A stretch of 64,000 nt of DNA, taken from assembly GCF_018873765.1 (NCBI RefSeq), contig NC_057921.1, positions 65,647,557-65,711,556 of the forward strand, written 5' to 3'. The position numbers and the translations under genes are program-made. The notes under the pieces were generated by a model. It ran no database searches and was not told the DNA's origin. It worked only from the letters and a program-made list of their open reading frames with translations. The stretch comes from Telopea speciosissima (taxonomy: Eukaryota; Streptophyta; Magnoliopsida; Proteales; Proteaceae). Below, piece after piece: positions 11,601 through 23,100 of this stretch (positions are counted from its first letter, which is position 1; every line of letters begins with the position of its first letter).

Positions 11601-14600
11601 AATCAAGGGCCACCAGTAAGAGGTAAGTGCTTATTCATTGGTAGTATTGCTATATTCAAGAAAAGTCAAATTCAGCAGAATTTTTTTGTACTATCTGGTA
11701 GGCCAAATTCATCGACTTTTCCCACTTCACCCCAGTTCCCAATGCCTGTTTGTACAAAGCACAAGTAGACTCTGCATCAGGGTTCCCTTTTCCCTCTCAC
11801 TTGGTCAAGACACTAAGCTCAGAAAAGCCCATTTCTCTATATTCCAGATTGAGCATAATTTTGTCTCACATGTTCTATTGACTCCTGGTCTCAGACCCCA
11901 CCCAAAAACAAAAGGCTTCTGGAATCTGGACTGATCTTTGAACTTCCAACTTCTGGGACAATGTCTTTCTTGTTGCTCATGTTTATGAATGCTACTATTG
12001 TCACTAGAATATTTTTTAGCGAGCCAAATGAGAGCCTCTTTTTTTTTTTGGTGCTCCATTTGTTTTGGTTAAATAATAAATCATATTTTCAATAAAAAAG
12101 ATTCAATTTAACACTTGTATAATTTCTATCACTATAAGATAAAATCAGAAGGCAAAAGAAAATAATTTAATAATGTTGTTGTCGGCATTGACATACACTT
12201 TAAAAATGCTTATTGTAATTTTCTGGGTGAGAAAAGAAATTGTATATGAGTCCTAAACAGTGACCGAGTTTTCAACAAACGAGAAAAAAAAAAAAGGCTT
12301 CGTCCTCCCGTTCAAGCTCATAGATTCCACTCAATTATTTACACCGATGTATGGCAAGGGGAGGGGTGGCTTCACATAGTTTACACCTTGGCTTCTGCTA
12401 AAATAATTAGCTTTGTAATGTATCTATTAATTGCAAGAAAAGTTGTAGATATCTAGTATTGTGGTTCTTGTTTCTTGTTATTATGGGGTTTTTTTTTTCT
12501 TTCAATTTAATATTATCTACATATTATATATATGCATGACCTACTTGATGCTTTTGGAGATTATCTACTTGTTTATGCGTAACTCTCTCAATCTATATGT
12601 CTTCTCTTCCCACTCTGACCCCCATTTTGCTTGATATCTTCTGGGGGCACATTTTTTTTAACACTTATTATCATGGCTCGCTTATTTTATTTTAGGTGCA
12701 GTTATGCCAGACTTTGCTCAAGTATATAGCTTCATTGGAAGTGTCTTTGATCCGAACACTAGTGGCCACTTGCTGAAACTAAAGGAGATGGATCCAATTG
12801 ATGTTGAAACTGTAAGTCTTCTAAATCCTAGACCAATTTTATCATTCTAAATGTATGAAGAAGTAGGATGTCTAAACAGTGAATCATGCTTAGTGGTGAA
12901 GCTGGTTACCTGGTCTGAGCTAGACACTACCTTACTAAGTTGGGGCCTCGAGTTGCTGTTTGCAGGGAGAGGGGGGTGGGAAGTGTTGAATGCTGAATTT
13001 GATATTGTTAAATTTAGTGCAATAGAAACTCTTAATTGGTGCTGTAGGAGTAAATATATTTTGTAAATACCAGATTAAATTTTAGAGTTCTATTTCTTTG
13101 TTTCACCTTTTAACAATTAATCTCACATTGCAATAAATCTCACATGAAATCCTTAAATGGATTGAAATTTGTTCATGAACAACTGCTGTATATTAATGCA
13201 ACATACCCTTCTGCTCTTGTACAGGTGTTGCTATTGATGAGAAACCTCTCCATCAATCTGTCAAGCCCGGATTTTGAAGATCATGTAAGTGCTTTCTTAC
13301 ACTGATCCCGTGATTTTTTTTTTTGGGGGGGTGGGAGTTGGAGAGGGAATTCAATGAATGATTCATTTTCTGCCATGAATCATTGGCCTTATAACCTATT
13401 TATTTATCATGCTCTTGTACATGTGATTTAGTTATTTAATTAGCAGATACTTGAAGAATGTCTCCAGTAGTGCCAAACTCTTCAGGCTCAGTGTGCTCTA
13501 CGAGATAGAAGCCCATCAGTCACATCCTTCTGAGTCAAACATATAGCTTTTTGGTGCTCATAGTGTTGGAATCCTCAAGACCATTTAATGTGTTGATTGT
13601 GCTATCAGATGCTTACGCCCTCTTTCTTTGTTCTCCCACAGCAACATAATCTTTTCTAAAGTTTACCCTTAGGTGTTGGTGTCATTGTTTACTTTGTCTG
13701 CAAGATTGCATCTTAATTCACCTTTTAACAATTAATAAGTTTAGCATGTCACCTATGAAATTGGAAACGAGCATCTTCAGGTTGCATCAGTGGGATATTG
13801 AAGCTAGGGTGTAAATGGATACCTATTTACCCGATTACTGGTCGAACCAATCTAGTTGTTACTTTGGTGATATTTAGTCTTCAACTCAATCTGGGGTCTT
13901 TATTGCTGAATGACTCTTCCATTGTGTGAAATATTCTCTCCATAGTTCGAAAACTCGTCTCGTTTCGGTGTCTCGACCTGGTTGAGACAATCGAAATATC
14001 AACGAAATTTCGCCGAAACATTGTATTTTTTTTCTGGGTTTTGCTTGGCCATTTTGGGGTGTAAAAGGCTGAAATACCGAAACAAAATAACCGAAATTTC
14101 GATGAAACGGTGCAATTTTTAGACTGAAATGAGCGAGATTCCAAAACAAAATAACCGAAATATCTGAAATTTTCAAAAATTTCGGTCAAAACATTGTCTT
14201 GTTTGAGTTCGACGTTTCGTATGATGTTTCGCCTCGGAGTGTTCAAAATTTCACCGAGTTTTTGAACTATGGATCTCTCGCACTTTCATGTTGCCTTATC
14301 CGCCCACTACTCACATGTTTGGTGGTGCTTATGCTCACATTAGTAGGGTAATAGAGTTCCTCATTCATGCAATTAAAAAAATTCTTCATCTTGTTGACAT
14401 GCATATGAATCTAATTCTTAAGTGTTAATGCAGAGAAAGTTGTTCTCATCATATGACGTCGACACTGAGAAGAAGAAATTGGGTGGTGGTACAAACAGCA
14501 CTTTCAATGCGGATGAGTCAAAGAGTGCTCTTTCATTTGGTAAGAAAAAATTGAATAATGTTGACCCTTTTAGAGCAATGTATTACAATTTACAATTACT

Positions 14601-14778
14601 GTCCATCTCCATCTCATTTTCATTTCTGCACAAGCTTTTTCTGACTGAGTTGGCAAAATATCAGGAGAAAGAGGGAACACTCACTGAGCTCATCTTGCAG
14701 TTGACTGTTGATAAAATCAATAAGCAATGCTTGTATGTAAGTAGGCAGAGTGTTCGGGCATCCAAGGTTCCATTGTAG
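8641..14778 (+). CDS. RVE: REVEILLE-type single-MYB (SHAQKYF) clock transcription factor
   Basis: This encodes a nuclear MYB-related activator of the LHY/CCA1-like (RVE3/4/5/6/8) group, which binds evening elements and sets the plant circadian clock. Exons 8641-8870, 10232-10289, 10999-11122, 11215-11391, 11500-11622, 12696-12811, 13225-13284 and 14434-14778 keep phase throughout and give about 410 codons. The MYB domain (about residues 50-110) shows [14 protein letters not shown], the [16 protein letters not shown] segment, the family-defining [16 protein letters not shown] and [16 protein letters not shown]. The C-terminal LCL domain reads [34 protein letters not shown] and SPDFEDH. The start MVSVNPNP matches RVE6-type proteins. 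The 3' end is uncertain: after SKSALSFG a GTAAGA could be a donor, and family members usually end near there, so the last 80 codons may not be translated. Position beside AN argues for the RVE3/RVE5 lineage. Confidence 0.9.
9203..9210 (+). promoter_or_regulatory. Evening-element core in REVEILLE intron 1
   Basis: AAATATCT, the core of the evening element bound by REVEILLE/CCA1 proteins, occurs in the first intron. The preceding base is G, so it is one base short of the full AAAATATCT. One 8-mer can occur by chance; regulatory meaning is inference. Confidence 0.3.
13939..14273. mobile_element. MITE-like inverted-repeat element in REVEILLE intron 7
   Basis: A segment of about 335 bases begins TCCATAGTTCGAAAACTCG and ends with the near-perfect reverse complement (CGAGTTTTTGAACTATGGA). 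The inside is rich in CGAAATTTCG-like words and carries ATAACCGAAATTTCGATG and ATAACCGAAATATCTGAA as internal direct copies. No transposase is encoded. It is a non-autonomous foldback-type DNA element; the superfamily is not clear to me. The short flanks (ATTCTC / TCTCTC) do not decide the target duplication. Confidence 0.6.
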
Positions 14779-15689
14779 TTTAGGTGTCAGAGTTGATCTA
14801 AGACTGCCCTGTTGTAAAAGCCCTTTGTAATGCAGAGATAAATATGATCCTTCTTCTCCGAGCTGTAGTTACCTGGAGGTCATCCTGTACAGAGCTTGTC
14901 TCTGTATCTTTTGAGTTTTCAACTGTATATTTGTTGTAATTATGTTTCAGAGTTTTGCAGAAGAGAATAATGATGCTTTAGAGACCCGACTGAATCCCTC
15001 TTAAACTGCAGCAGTTAGGACTAAAATTTTTGCCAAGTCACCCATGGCTCGTTGGTTGAGACTCCTAAACATATCACCAAATTGTCCATAGAAGTTACTG
15101 TTTTACAGGTTACTAGCTTTTTCTTCTTTTTCTGGCTCCTTAATCATTTTTATGACAATCATAAGCAATAATTACCCTATACATTAAGACTGGACTCCTA
15201 ACTCAACGGTTCCCAACAAGAGATGTAAGCTGAAGACTATGTGGGGATGATGATAACCATTTATATTTGTATGAATAGGGTGAATACAACATGCATGTTG
15301 GATCAGACAGCAGGGATCACATCAGAAAAAGGACTTCGAGCCAATGGCGTCGGATGGTCCTCTTAGCATGGCAGGATCCCAATGATCCATCCACATACTA
15401 AACAAGAAGATAAGATTAGCGACAAACTAATTCCAAAAGAAGACATTAGGGTGTCATTTGATAATATTTTTGTTCTGTAAGAGTGATTCTAAGTTAGAAG
15501 TGATTTTTTTGTGATTCTGATCCATGAGAGTGATTCTGCGACAGTGGAATAACGTTTAATAACATGGAAGTGTGTCTATACTTCTTCCCCTTTTCGCATT
15601 TTTTTCCTTTCATCTCCTTCATCAGACTGTTCTTCCACAACTAACTGGGGTGCCAGATAACTTGGAAGTTCGAATTGAAAATAACAAGA
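14779..15689. other. REVEILLE 3' flank and spacer
   Basis: No gene is seen. The first part is probably the REVEILLE 3' UTR. Around 15448-15545 the phrase GGGTGTCATTTGATAAT followed by repeated GTGATTCT words looks like one end of a small hAT-type element, without a recognisable partner end. Confidence 0.4.
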
Positions 15690-16185
15690 ACATATTCCAT
15701 CAATCGAAATCATAGCCCTTATGTTCGGTTCGGTCTCAAGGCACCTGATAAGCTACCTAAGAAAGGCTCTTGCTCGCTCACTACGGTGTACCACTCGAAA
15801 TCAAGATTTCTAACCCTAGAAGAATCGGAAGCTGCTCTTGTCCTCAACAAGATCACTCTCTCTAATGCCAGCATTCATGACATGCTTCCCAATTCAGTTG
15901 TTGAAACCCTAAATGCTGGATGCAACCCAAAAGATGGACAGTTGGCTGTGTTGAGGAACTCTTCAGTTGCTTTGGTTGGCATTTCTATTCTTTTTGACCA
16001 CTTCTATTTGGTTGTCTACTATTGCAGATGCAATTGCTGCCTTATCGCTTGAGGGCAACTCGGCAGCATCACTTTTTAATTCTCTGAGTTCCGGCGACAC
16101 TTTCTCCTCTAAGGACGAGGCAGTTGTGGCTAGTTACATTAAGAGTTTACTCATTTGCTTATATGCCGGATTGATTCGGATGTAA
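15690..16185 (+). pseudogene. Fragment of plant cytosolic histidyl-tRNA synthetase N-terminus
   Basis: The reading FLTLEESEAALVLNKITLS, then LPNSVVETLN and NSSVALVGISILFDH, follows the plant-specific N-terminal region of cytosolic histidine-tRNA ligase (remembered pattern: LTxEExxAxLxVLLNKLxLS, a CAxLxGISxxxDH segment, then DxxAALSCE). Similarity continues after about 16005 in another frame as TIADAIAALSLEGNSAASLF and SGDTFSSKDE, so there is a frameshift near 16000. It then stops: the catalytic core and anticodon-binding domain are absent. No introns are seen across it. It is best read as a broken partial copy, perhaps from a processed transcript. The family assignment is from memory. Confidence 0.55.
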
Positions 16186-16189
16186 TTTC

Positions 16190-17157
16190 AAAGACTCTAG
16201 CTGTCCGTGGTAGTTTCGCACGTGATTTTACTAGTTGATTCACATAAGGATGCAACTTGAGCCGGATTCTATTGGAAAGTGGTAAAAGGAATTCCGGTCG
16301 TAGTGAGTGTGGCAGCTGCAGAGGAAGGAATGTGGGACTACAAAAAGTTGCAAAGTAGGGATGGGGGTGAGAGTAGATGTGAGAAATGGGGAGGGAGTGT
16401 GCCTTCCGAAAAAGAGCTTGAATGTCAGGTTCACATTTGTTCTTAAAACGTTAAATAAAATTTTTTTTTTTAAATAATAAATAAATCTATCACAGGGCCA
16501 ATGTAAGCATGTGGCCAAACATCAAACAGGGGTGGGATCATCAATTGTGTCTCGACGTAGAGACCAAACAGCATTCTTTTTCCCAAAACAGATGAATGTA
16601 TTATGAACTAGTTTTTACTGTGGGAACACAAAATCAAACTAGTTTAGCAATTCCACTCTCAAAGCTTACCAGAATCACTCCCACAAATGGGACATAGGTT
16701 ACATCCCTTGGATACTCAAATTATTGATAAGCCTTAACCTCTTTTTTTTTTTCTTTTCTAATCAGAGTCTACCTCCTTATCTCAACGGAGAAATGTTAAT
16801 ATGCTGTCAACTTACCCGATAAGTCTACACCATCCACATGTGCTGCATTGAGAGGTCAAATAATTTCTACAAATTTTTTTTTTTTTTTTCATTTTGATTT
16901 TTTCTCATGGGTTTTTATTTATTCTCTTCAGACTTCAATCCATCTATAAACGTTTTCTTTTTCATTTTAGAATTGCAAAATAAAGAAAGAGTAAACCCAA
17001 ATTCTCAACCAGATGCCGATGGCAAATGGAATTTTATATAATACATACCAGACAAACTTCGGGAGAAAGAAACTCAAAACCCATCTCACTGCAAGGATTC
17101 ATGAGATCCAATATCGCGATGAACTTGCACCACACCACTCCCACGAAGTTTGATCTA
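16190..17157. other. Spacer between the HisRS fragment and CBE1
   Basis: I see no gene here. The right part, reading leftward from 17157, should hold the 3' UTR of the minus-strand CBE1 gene. T-rich runs occur at 16741-16760 and 16876-16890. Confidence 0.45.
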
Positions 17158-20100
17158 CTATCTGTATCTGAAGCCCATGTCAAGTTCATGACCGTACATA
17201 CCCATCCTATGGCCTGAAGCAGCAACGGGATGCAACTGTTTTGAGTTTGCTCTCAGTTCCATATCAATCAGCCGTTCCAATGCTTCAGGATGATTGATCT
17301 CTCCACCACCAACACCAGGACCTAAACACGCCACAATAAAATAAATTAGAATAAAACTGATGCCCCCCACCACCCTTCCCGCTAAAAAACAAAAAATGGT
17401 GCAGTAGCATTCAAAATTGGGATATCCACATCCCAGAATGTGCTAGAGAAGAAGAGAACTTCAATAATTATTGGTTCATAGGTGTTATTTCTGGCAGAGG
17501 AAGATAAGAAAAAGAACGCATCATTCATTTTTACAATGATACCACATGCTAATTGAACCAAGACACTGAGTTAACAGAATTCCAAATTAGAATATCATGG
17601 GTACATTATTTACCCAGTGTAGATGAAGATGACACTTAAAAAGGGCATACCCAGTGCACGAGGCTCCCGCCACTGCAGAGTTTGGAGAGTGTCATAATGT
17701 ACGCAGCCTTACCCCTGCTTTCACGACCGACACTTGTTTACCCCCAAAAAAATGAACTTTTCCATCAAACCTAAAAGCATAAAATAATTGCAGAATGGTA
17801 GGGAGCCCCTAAGCTTATATTTACCATCAGTCAACACTTAACTACTCCAATAGCGTCTACTTCAAGAAAACAACATATAATAGGCATGCAGAAAACACCA
17901 AACAGCGCATGTTTGCTTTACCTGGCATCGGAACCCTAAGGTCATTGTAGTTTGGTTGTCGATGATTCAGAGGAAAATCTTGCATTGGATTCATCTCAGA
18001 CATGAAACTAGCCATTTGATTGAAGGCATGAGGAGGTGGTGGTGAACCTCTAGGCAGTCCCTGAATAAAGTGACGTGGCGGAAAACTGTTTGGCATGTGC
18101 ATCAGCGGTAACATTGAATGCTGAGGAGGATCAAACCTTGTTGGCGCAGCAGATACATGTGGAAAATGAGGGTGACGTAACATATTTGCAGGAAAATGGT
18201 GTGGTGGTGGATCGTGATGGATGATATTCTCTGGACCCATGAATTTGATCTGGGAATTCATATGAGGATGATGAGCTTCTAATGAATGGAATACAGGTCT
18301 TCCATGATTCATTGGAGAGTGATGAAACTGTGGAGAAGATGGCTGACCAAACAGATTATGATACGGAAGCTCAGGTTCCACTGGATCATAAGGACCATGA
18401 AGAAATGGTGGACATTCAAAACCTGGCATTGGAGACCTTTCATCTTTAAGGGTAGCATTCAGAGCTGCCAGTTTTTCAGCAATGTCAACTGGTGTGTTTG
18501 AGGGAGATAACAGCTCATCTTTAGCTGCTTTCAAAGCAGGCATAAATGTTGAGTTTTGGAGGTTCACTGAATCAGCTACCATGATCAAGCTGTCCTCTTC
18601 AGGCAGTTTAATGTCCATTGTCCCATCAGCTCTATCTTTGAAGCCAACAGCACCACTAATCATCGACCCTAAATCAGTTTGGGGATCATCAAAGCCCAAC
18701 CAATGCCTCTCAATCTTCTCAGATTTTACTTTTGATGCCAAATGATTGCCCTCATGACTGCTCTTGTTGGATCCAAACTCACCAACTGTAGAAGAAAACA
18801 AACCATCATCAGAAACTGGAAATGGGGACCCATGAGGCTCTGAAACATCAGTTCTTCTAGCCACACCAGTTGATCCTCTATGTGTTGATACTGGTGCTTC
18901 CACTGAGTGCAGTTCCTTCATGAAGGCTGTCCCAAATAAAGTTTCAAGAGTAGGAGTCTTTTCAGAATTCTGAATGTTTCCAGTACTTCTCTCACCTGAC
19001 CTTTCAACCACAGGGCTAAGATTTCCCACCCCATAGACATTAGGTTTGTCTGTCACAACATCTACATTAGACAACGGTGGTGGATCTTTAATGCTTGTTC
19101 CTTTCTGTAACAAAGAAAGGAGATGTTGCGATGCGAGATCATCAACATCAACTTTTGCATCTGTCACACTCGAGGGTTGCACAGAATGCTGTAGACTTGA
19201 ACTGTTTTCATTTATCTCCTGTAGAATAGACTGTTCAAGATCTTCACACGTAAGCACTCCTGGAGTGGTGCCTGACTTGTTATGATGGTACACTGGTTCA
19301 GAGATTCCAACTGGTGCAGAAGTAGCAGTTGAAGTCATAAACCCGTTCGACAGTTCATCGCTTTCAAAAGGAAATATCAGTGGGATGTAGTCTGTGGCTT
19401 TCTCATCAGACACTCCAGACACCTGAGATCCATCTCTATCACTACTTGCAATCAGTGAAAGTAAATCCCTAGGTTTGCCACAAGAGAGATCATCTACTGG
19501 CTTCTTTTCTGCAGTTAAGACCGAAAATGGAAGAAGTTAGCTTTACTACATAATCTGCAGTAAGGTTCAGTGGAGAGTTTTCATCTTCAACAATGGTATC
19601 AAATTTACCTTTTCATGTGCTTATTGAACAATTTCTTAAAAATTATAAACCATACACTGATATGGGATTACCTTCATCAAGAAACCAATGTGCAAACTTT
19701 GATGACCGGGAGGCTACAGAACTCCGTGAATCATCTGCTTTACTATCATGCGCATGATGCTGGTGAAGCAAAGAAAGTGAAGGGTGTCAATTTCTATTGT
19801 ATATACTTAAATTCATCATAATCATATTCAAGAAAACACTACAACTCTCACCCATGTACTGCCACATTGTAGGTGATGAAGTATAAGGTCATCATTTTAA
19901 ACGTCACTATGATCCTAATGTTTATATTTCCCCTCCCCAACCCAAAAAAGGCTGCTACCAATAATACCCTAAAATAAAAAGAAATAGATCCAAGACAAAC
20001 ACTATGCTCAAGTGAAGCAAATAGTGTTACATACTTAACATGGTCAAAATTTAAATGGAGATGTCTCACAACTTCAGTTAAATAACTAAAAAGGAGACCA

Positions 20101-23100
20101 GGTTGTAAGAAATCAGACAAGATGCACTCTTTCTAGCACATCTAACCTTCCAACTGATAATCTCCACCAATAGCAAAGAAAGAGGGCCCTTGCCCAGGGG
20201 AGGGGGGGTTGAGGAGCACAATTGTATATGCTTAATCACAACATCCTAAAGAGAGGTTTCTGGATGAATCATTTAATCCATGGAATGGTGAATATTGAAA
20301 ATTCATGTATATAAGACAATCGGAGACATCTGATATCAACTAGTGTAAATGCTTAGAATACTTCCTGCAACGTGTCACACTGAAGACTGAAAGAGAAACA
20401 AACCAGTAGTACAAAAGTCAAAGCATGTATTTTGAATTACGAACATATGTACCTAGCAAAATTTGCAAGGCTCATAAGAATTTTTTGAAGAAATACAGAT
20501 AGAGAGTCAAAAGCCAACATTTAAGAATCATGTGTACCTCAATAAAGCTAGACGAACCAACAGCATTGGCTGTTAAAGCACTACCTAACAGCTTCTCTAA
20601 GATTGAAGTTGAATGACCCTGACCAGCTGTATTTACTATCTTATGCCCTGTCAATTTGTCAGTTTCTGTTGTAACCTCACCATAATTCTGTCCTTCACAG
20701 GCTTCTGACAGTTTAGAAGTTTTACACAATGTACTAACACCAGCTGAATTGTCAGAAACTTCTGCAGATGAAGGAGGAAACACAATCCTTTCACTTCCGT
20801 CCACTAAGGGAGCATTAACACTCTTAGCCTCATCATGCAGCTCAGTGCAGTCCATGCACCATGATTGTTTCGTGTCATGGTTATCAAAAGTTCCATTTGC
20901 GACTAGATTATCCTCAGCATGCTCAATGCTATCCCCAAATCCAACATTTCCAACCTGTAGAAGTAACAAAGTAGCAGACCACCAATGAAGGAGAAGTAAT
21001 CATGGATCATTTCAAGGCTGGAATTTGGGTAACCCATCTACGAGTCTCCTAAATCATATTCCCCCAAACTAAATAAATGAAATAATTAGGATGTACTATC
21101 GTCCCTCATACATTTGAACAGTTTAAAAGTTCAAACAACTGCAATATTGACTAAAACATAAAAGACAAACTGTGCATTTGCAAACAAATCGAACCTTTAT
21201 CAAATAGAATATTCATTTACAATACATAAGCCTCATTTCTGTGTTCCAATGGGACAAAATTAGGGAAGCAGAAACAGAATATGTCCCAGAAAATTTGTTT
21301 CTGCAGTTTGGATATGAAAATGATAGCTGTCAATGAAATTGGTCAACTCCATCCCTTTTAACTCCCCCCCCCCCCTCTCTCTCTCTCCCCCTAATCCTCT
21401 ATCCAGTAGCAAAAAGTTCTACCATTGGGGGACAAAACTGTATGAAACATGTTAAAAAAGGACTTAACAATTGAAGAGAAAGTAAATGAGATAAAAGTGG
21501 CTAAAACAACAGATTCAATGACACAAATACTATTCCCACGTAGAAAATCTAAGTACAGAAATAACTCAATTGATCACTACTGGAAGAAAAATTAGGAAAA
21601 TAAGAGCTGAATGAACGGAAATAATACGATGACAACATCCAAGATGACAACCACTGCTTGGCAATGTCAAATTCTCTAGTGAATTTTCCAGGGGTAATTT
21701 ATGGTAACTTCTTCTATTTTAATATTTTTTGCAATGCATTTCCATTAGAGCCTTAAAACATAGATACTAGAGGGGTAGTTTGAGGATATGGATGATAAAC
21801 TAGATCCTCCCTCCTACATGGGCTTAGCCCAAAGAGAAGGTCATAGTATTTGACGGGCCACAAGGGTATGTCCATGTAAGGGTATTATGGCACACCGACA
21901 CCCACAATTAAAAAAAAAAAAAAAAACTTTTATATTTTCTGATAGGTAATAAAATAGGTTTCTGTTTTCAACAAAAATAGCGCTGAGGAGCAGTCCTTGA
22001 CCACACAACCAAAAGAAGTTGGAAAACAACAACACTCAGCCTTATCCCAACTAAATGGGCCAATGGGGTAGGCTAAAAGAAGTTGGCAAACATTTAAAAG
22101 AAAATAAAAAGAAAAAGAAACAGAATATTTGTAGATCAGTTGCTATAGAACGCCTTTTTTTTTTTTTTTTGGCTATAAGACTTCACCCAAAAAGAAAGCA
22201 TAGTGGCTGAGCAAATTGAAGGCGAGAAATCCCCATAAAATTCAAGAACTTCTCTCTTCTTTCTGAGTACAGACAAACCGCAACGGCCTTAAAGATAAAG
22301 AATTAATTTTTTTTTTTAATTCTCAGCATTTTGGGCTCTTACCCTTCTTTAATTTAATCAATGGAGAGTATATACATAATACACTACAGAGGAGTCACTA
22401 GAAGGACTCCATTCTTTTTAGACAGAACAAAATCTCTCAATCATGTTGTAGAATGCTTTACAGCACATCCACAATCAACATCAATAGAATCTGAAATAAG
22501 CCGGCATATGCATCCATAGAGATGCAGCAGAGCATTGCAAGTATTTGAAATTTTCCAACACCCAAAAAATATATATTTTCCACTGAATCTGAGCAATAAC
22601 TAAATTTTTCCTGCTGTATACTGCAAGGCAACACTATTTTCTCGTGGTGAACCCCAGTTGATAAGGTTTGTTGAGAATAAGTACCTTTAGGTGATGCCTA
22701 TGAAACCATAATCCAACTTGATTATGGAATTTAAATTCGGGTGATAAATGAGAGAAAATAAAACAGAGATAGACAACTAAGTCCAGAAAAAGACAAGGAG
22801 AAACCAGAAGCAGCTCGACCAGTTTTCTCAGTATTACCCAATGTCCTTTACCATAGGGGTGAAGGAGGGAGGGGAAATAAAGGGTGAAGGAGGGAGGGGA
22901 AATAAAAGGGAGAAGCCCTTCCCTCCAATAGAGTAGCAGAAACAGATTATAAGACAAGATAATCTGCCAATCAAATTAAAGGGAAAAAAATGAGAGCTCC
23001 CCCCAAATGATATTTGCAAATTATTTATAATGAAATGAGAGAGATACAAGACCTATAGTAGTCCAACCTCAAATTGCACCAGTTGTTTTAAGACTCTCGT

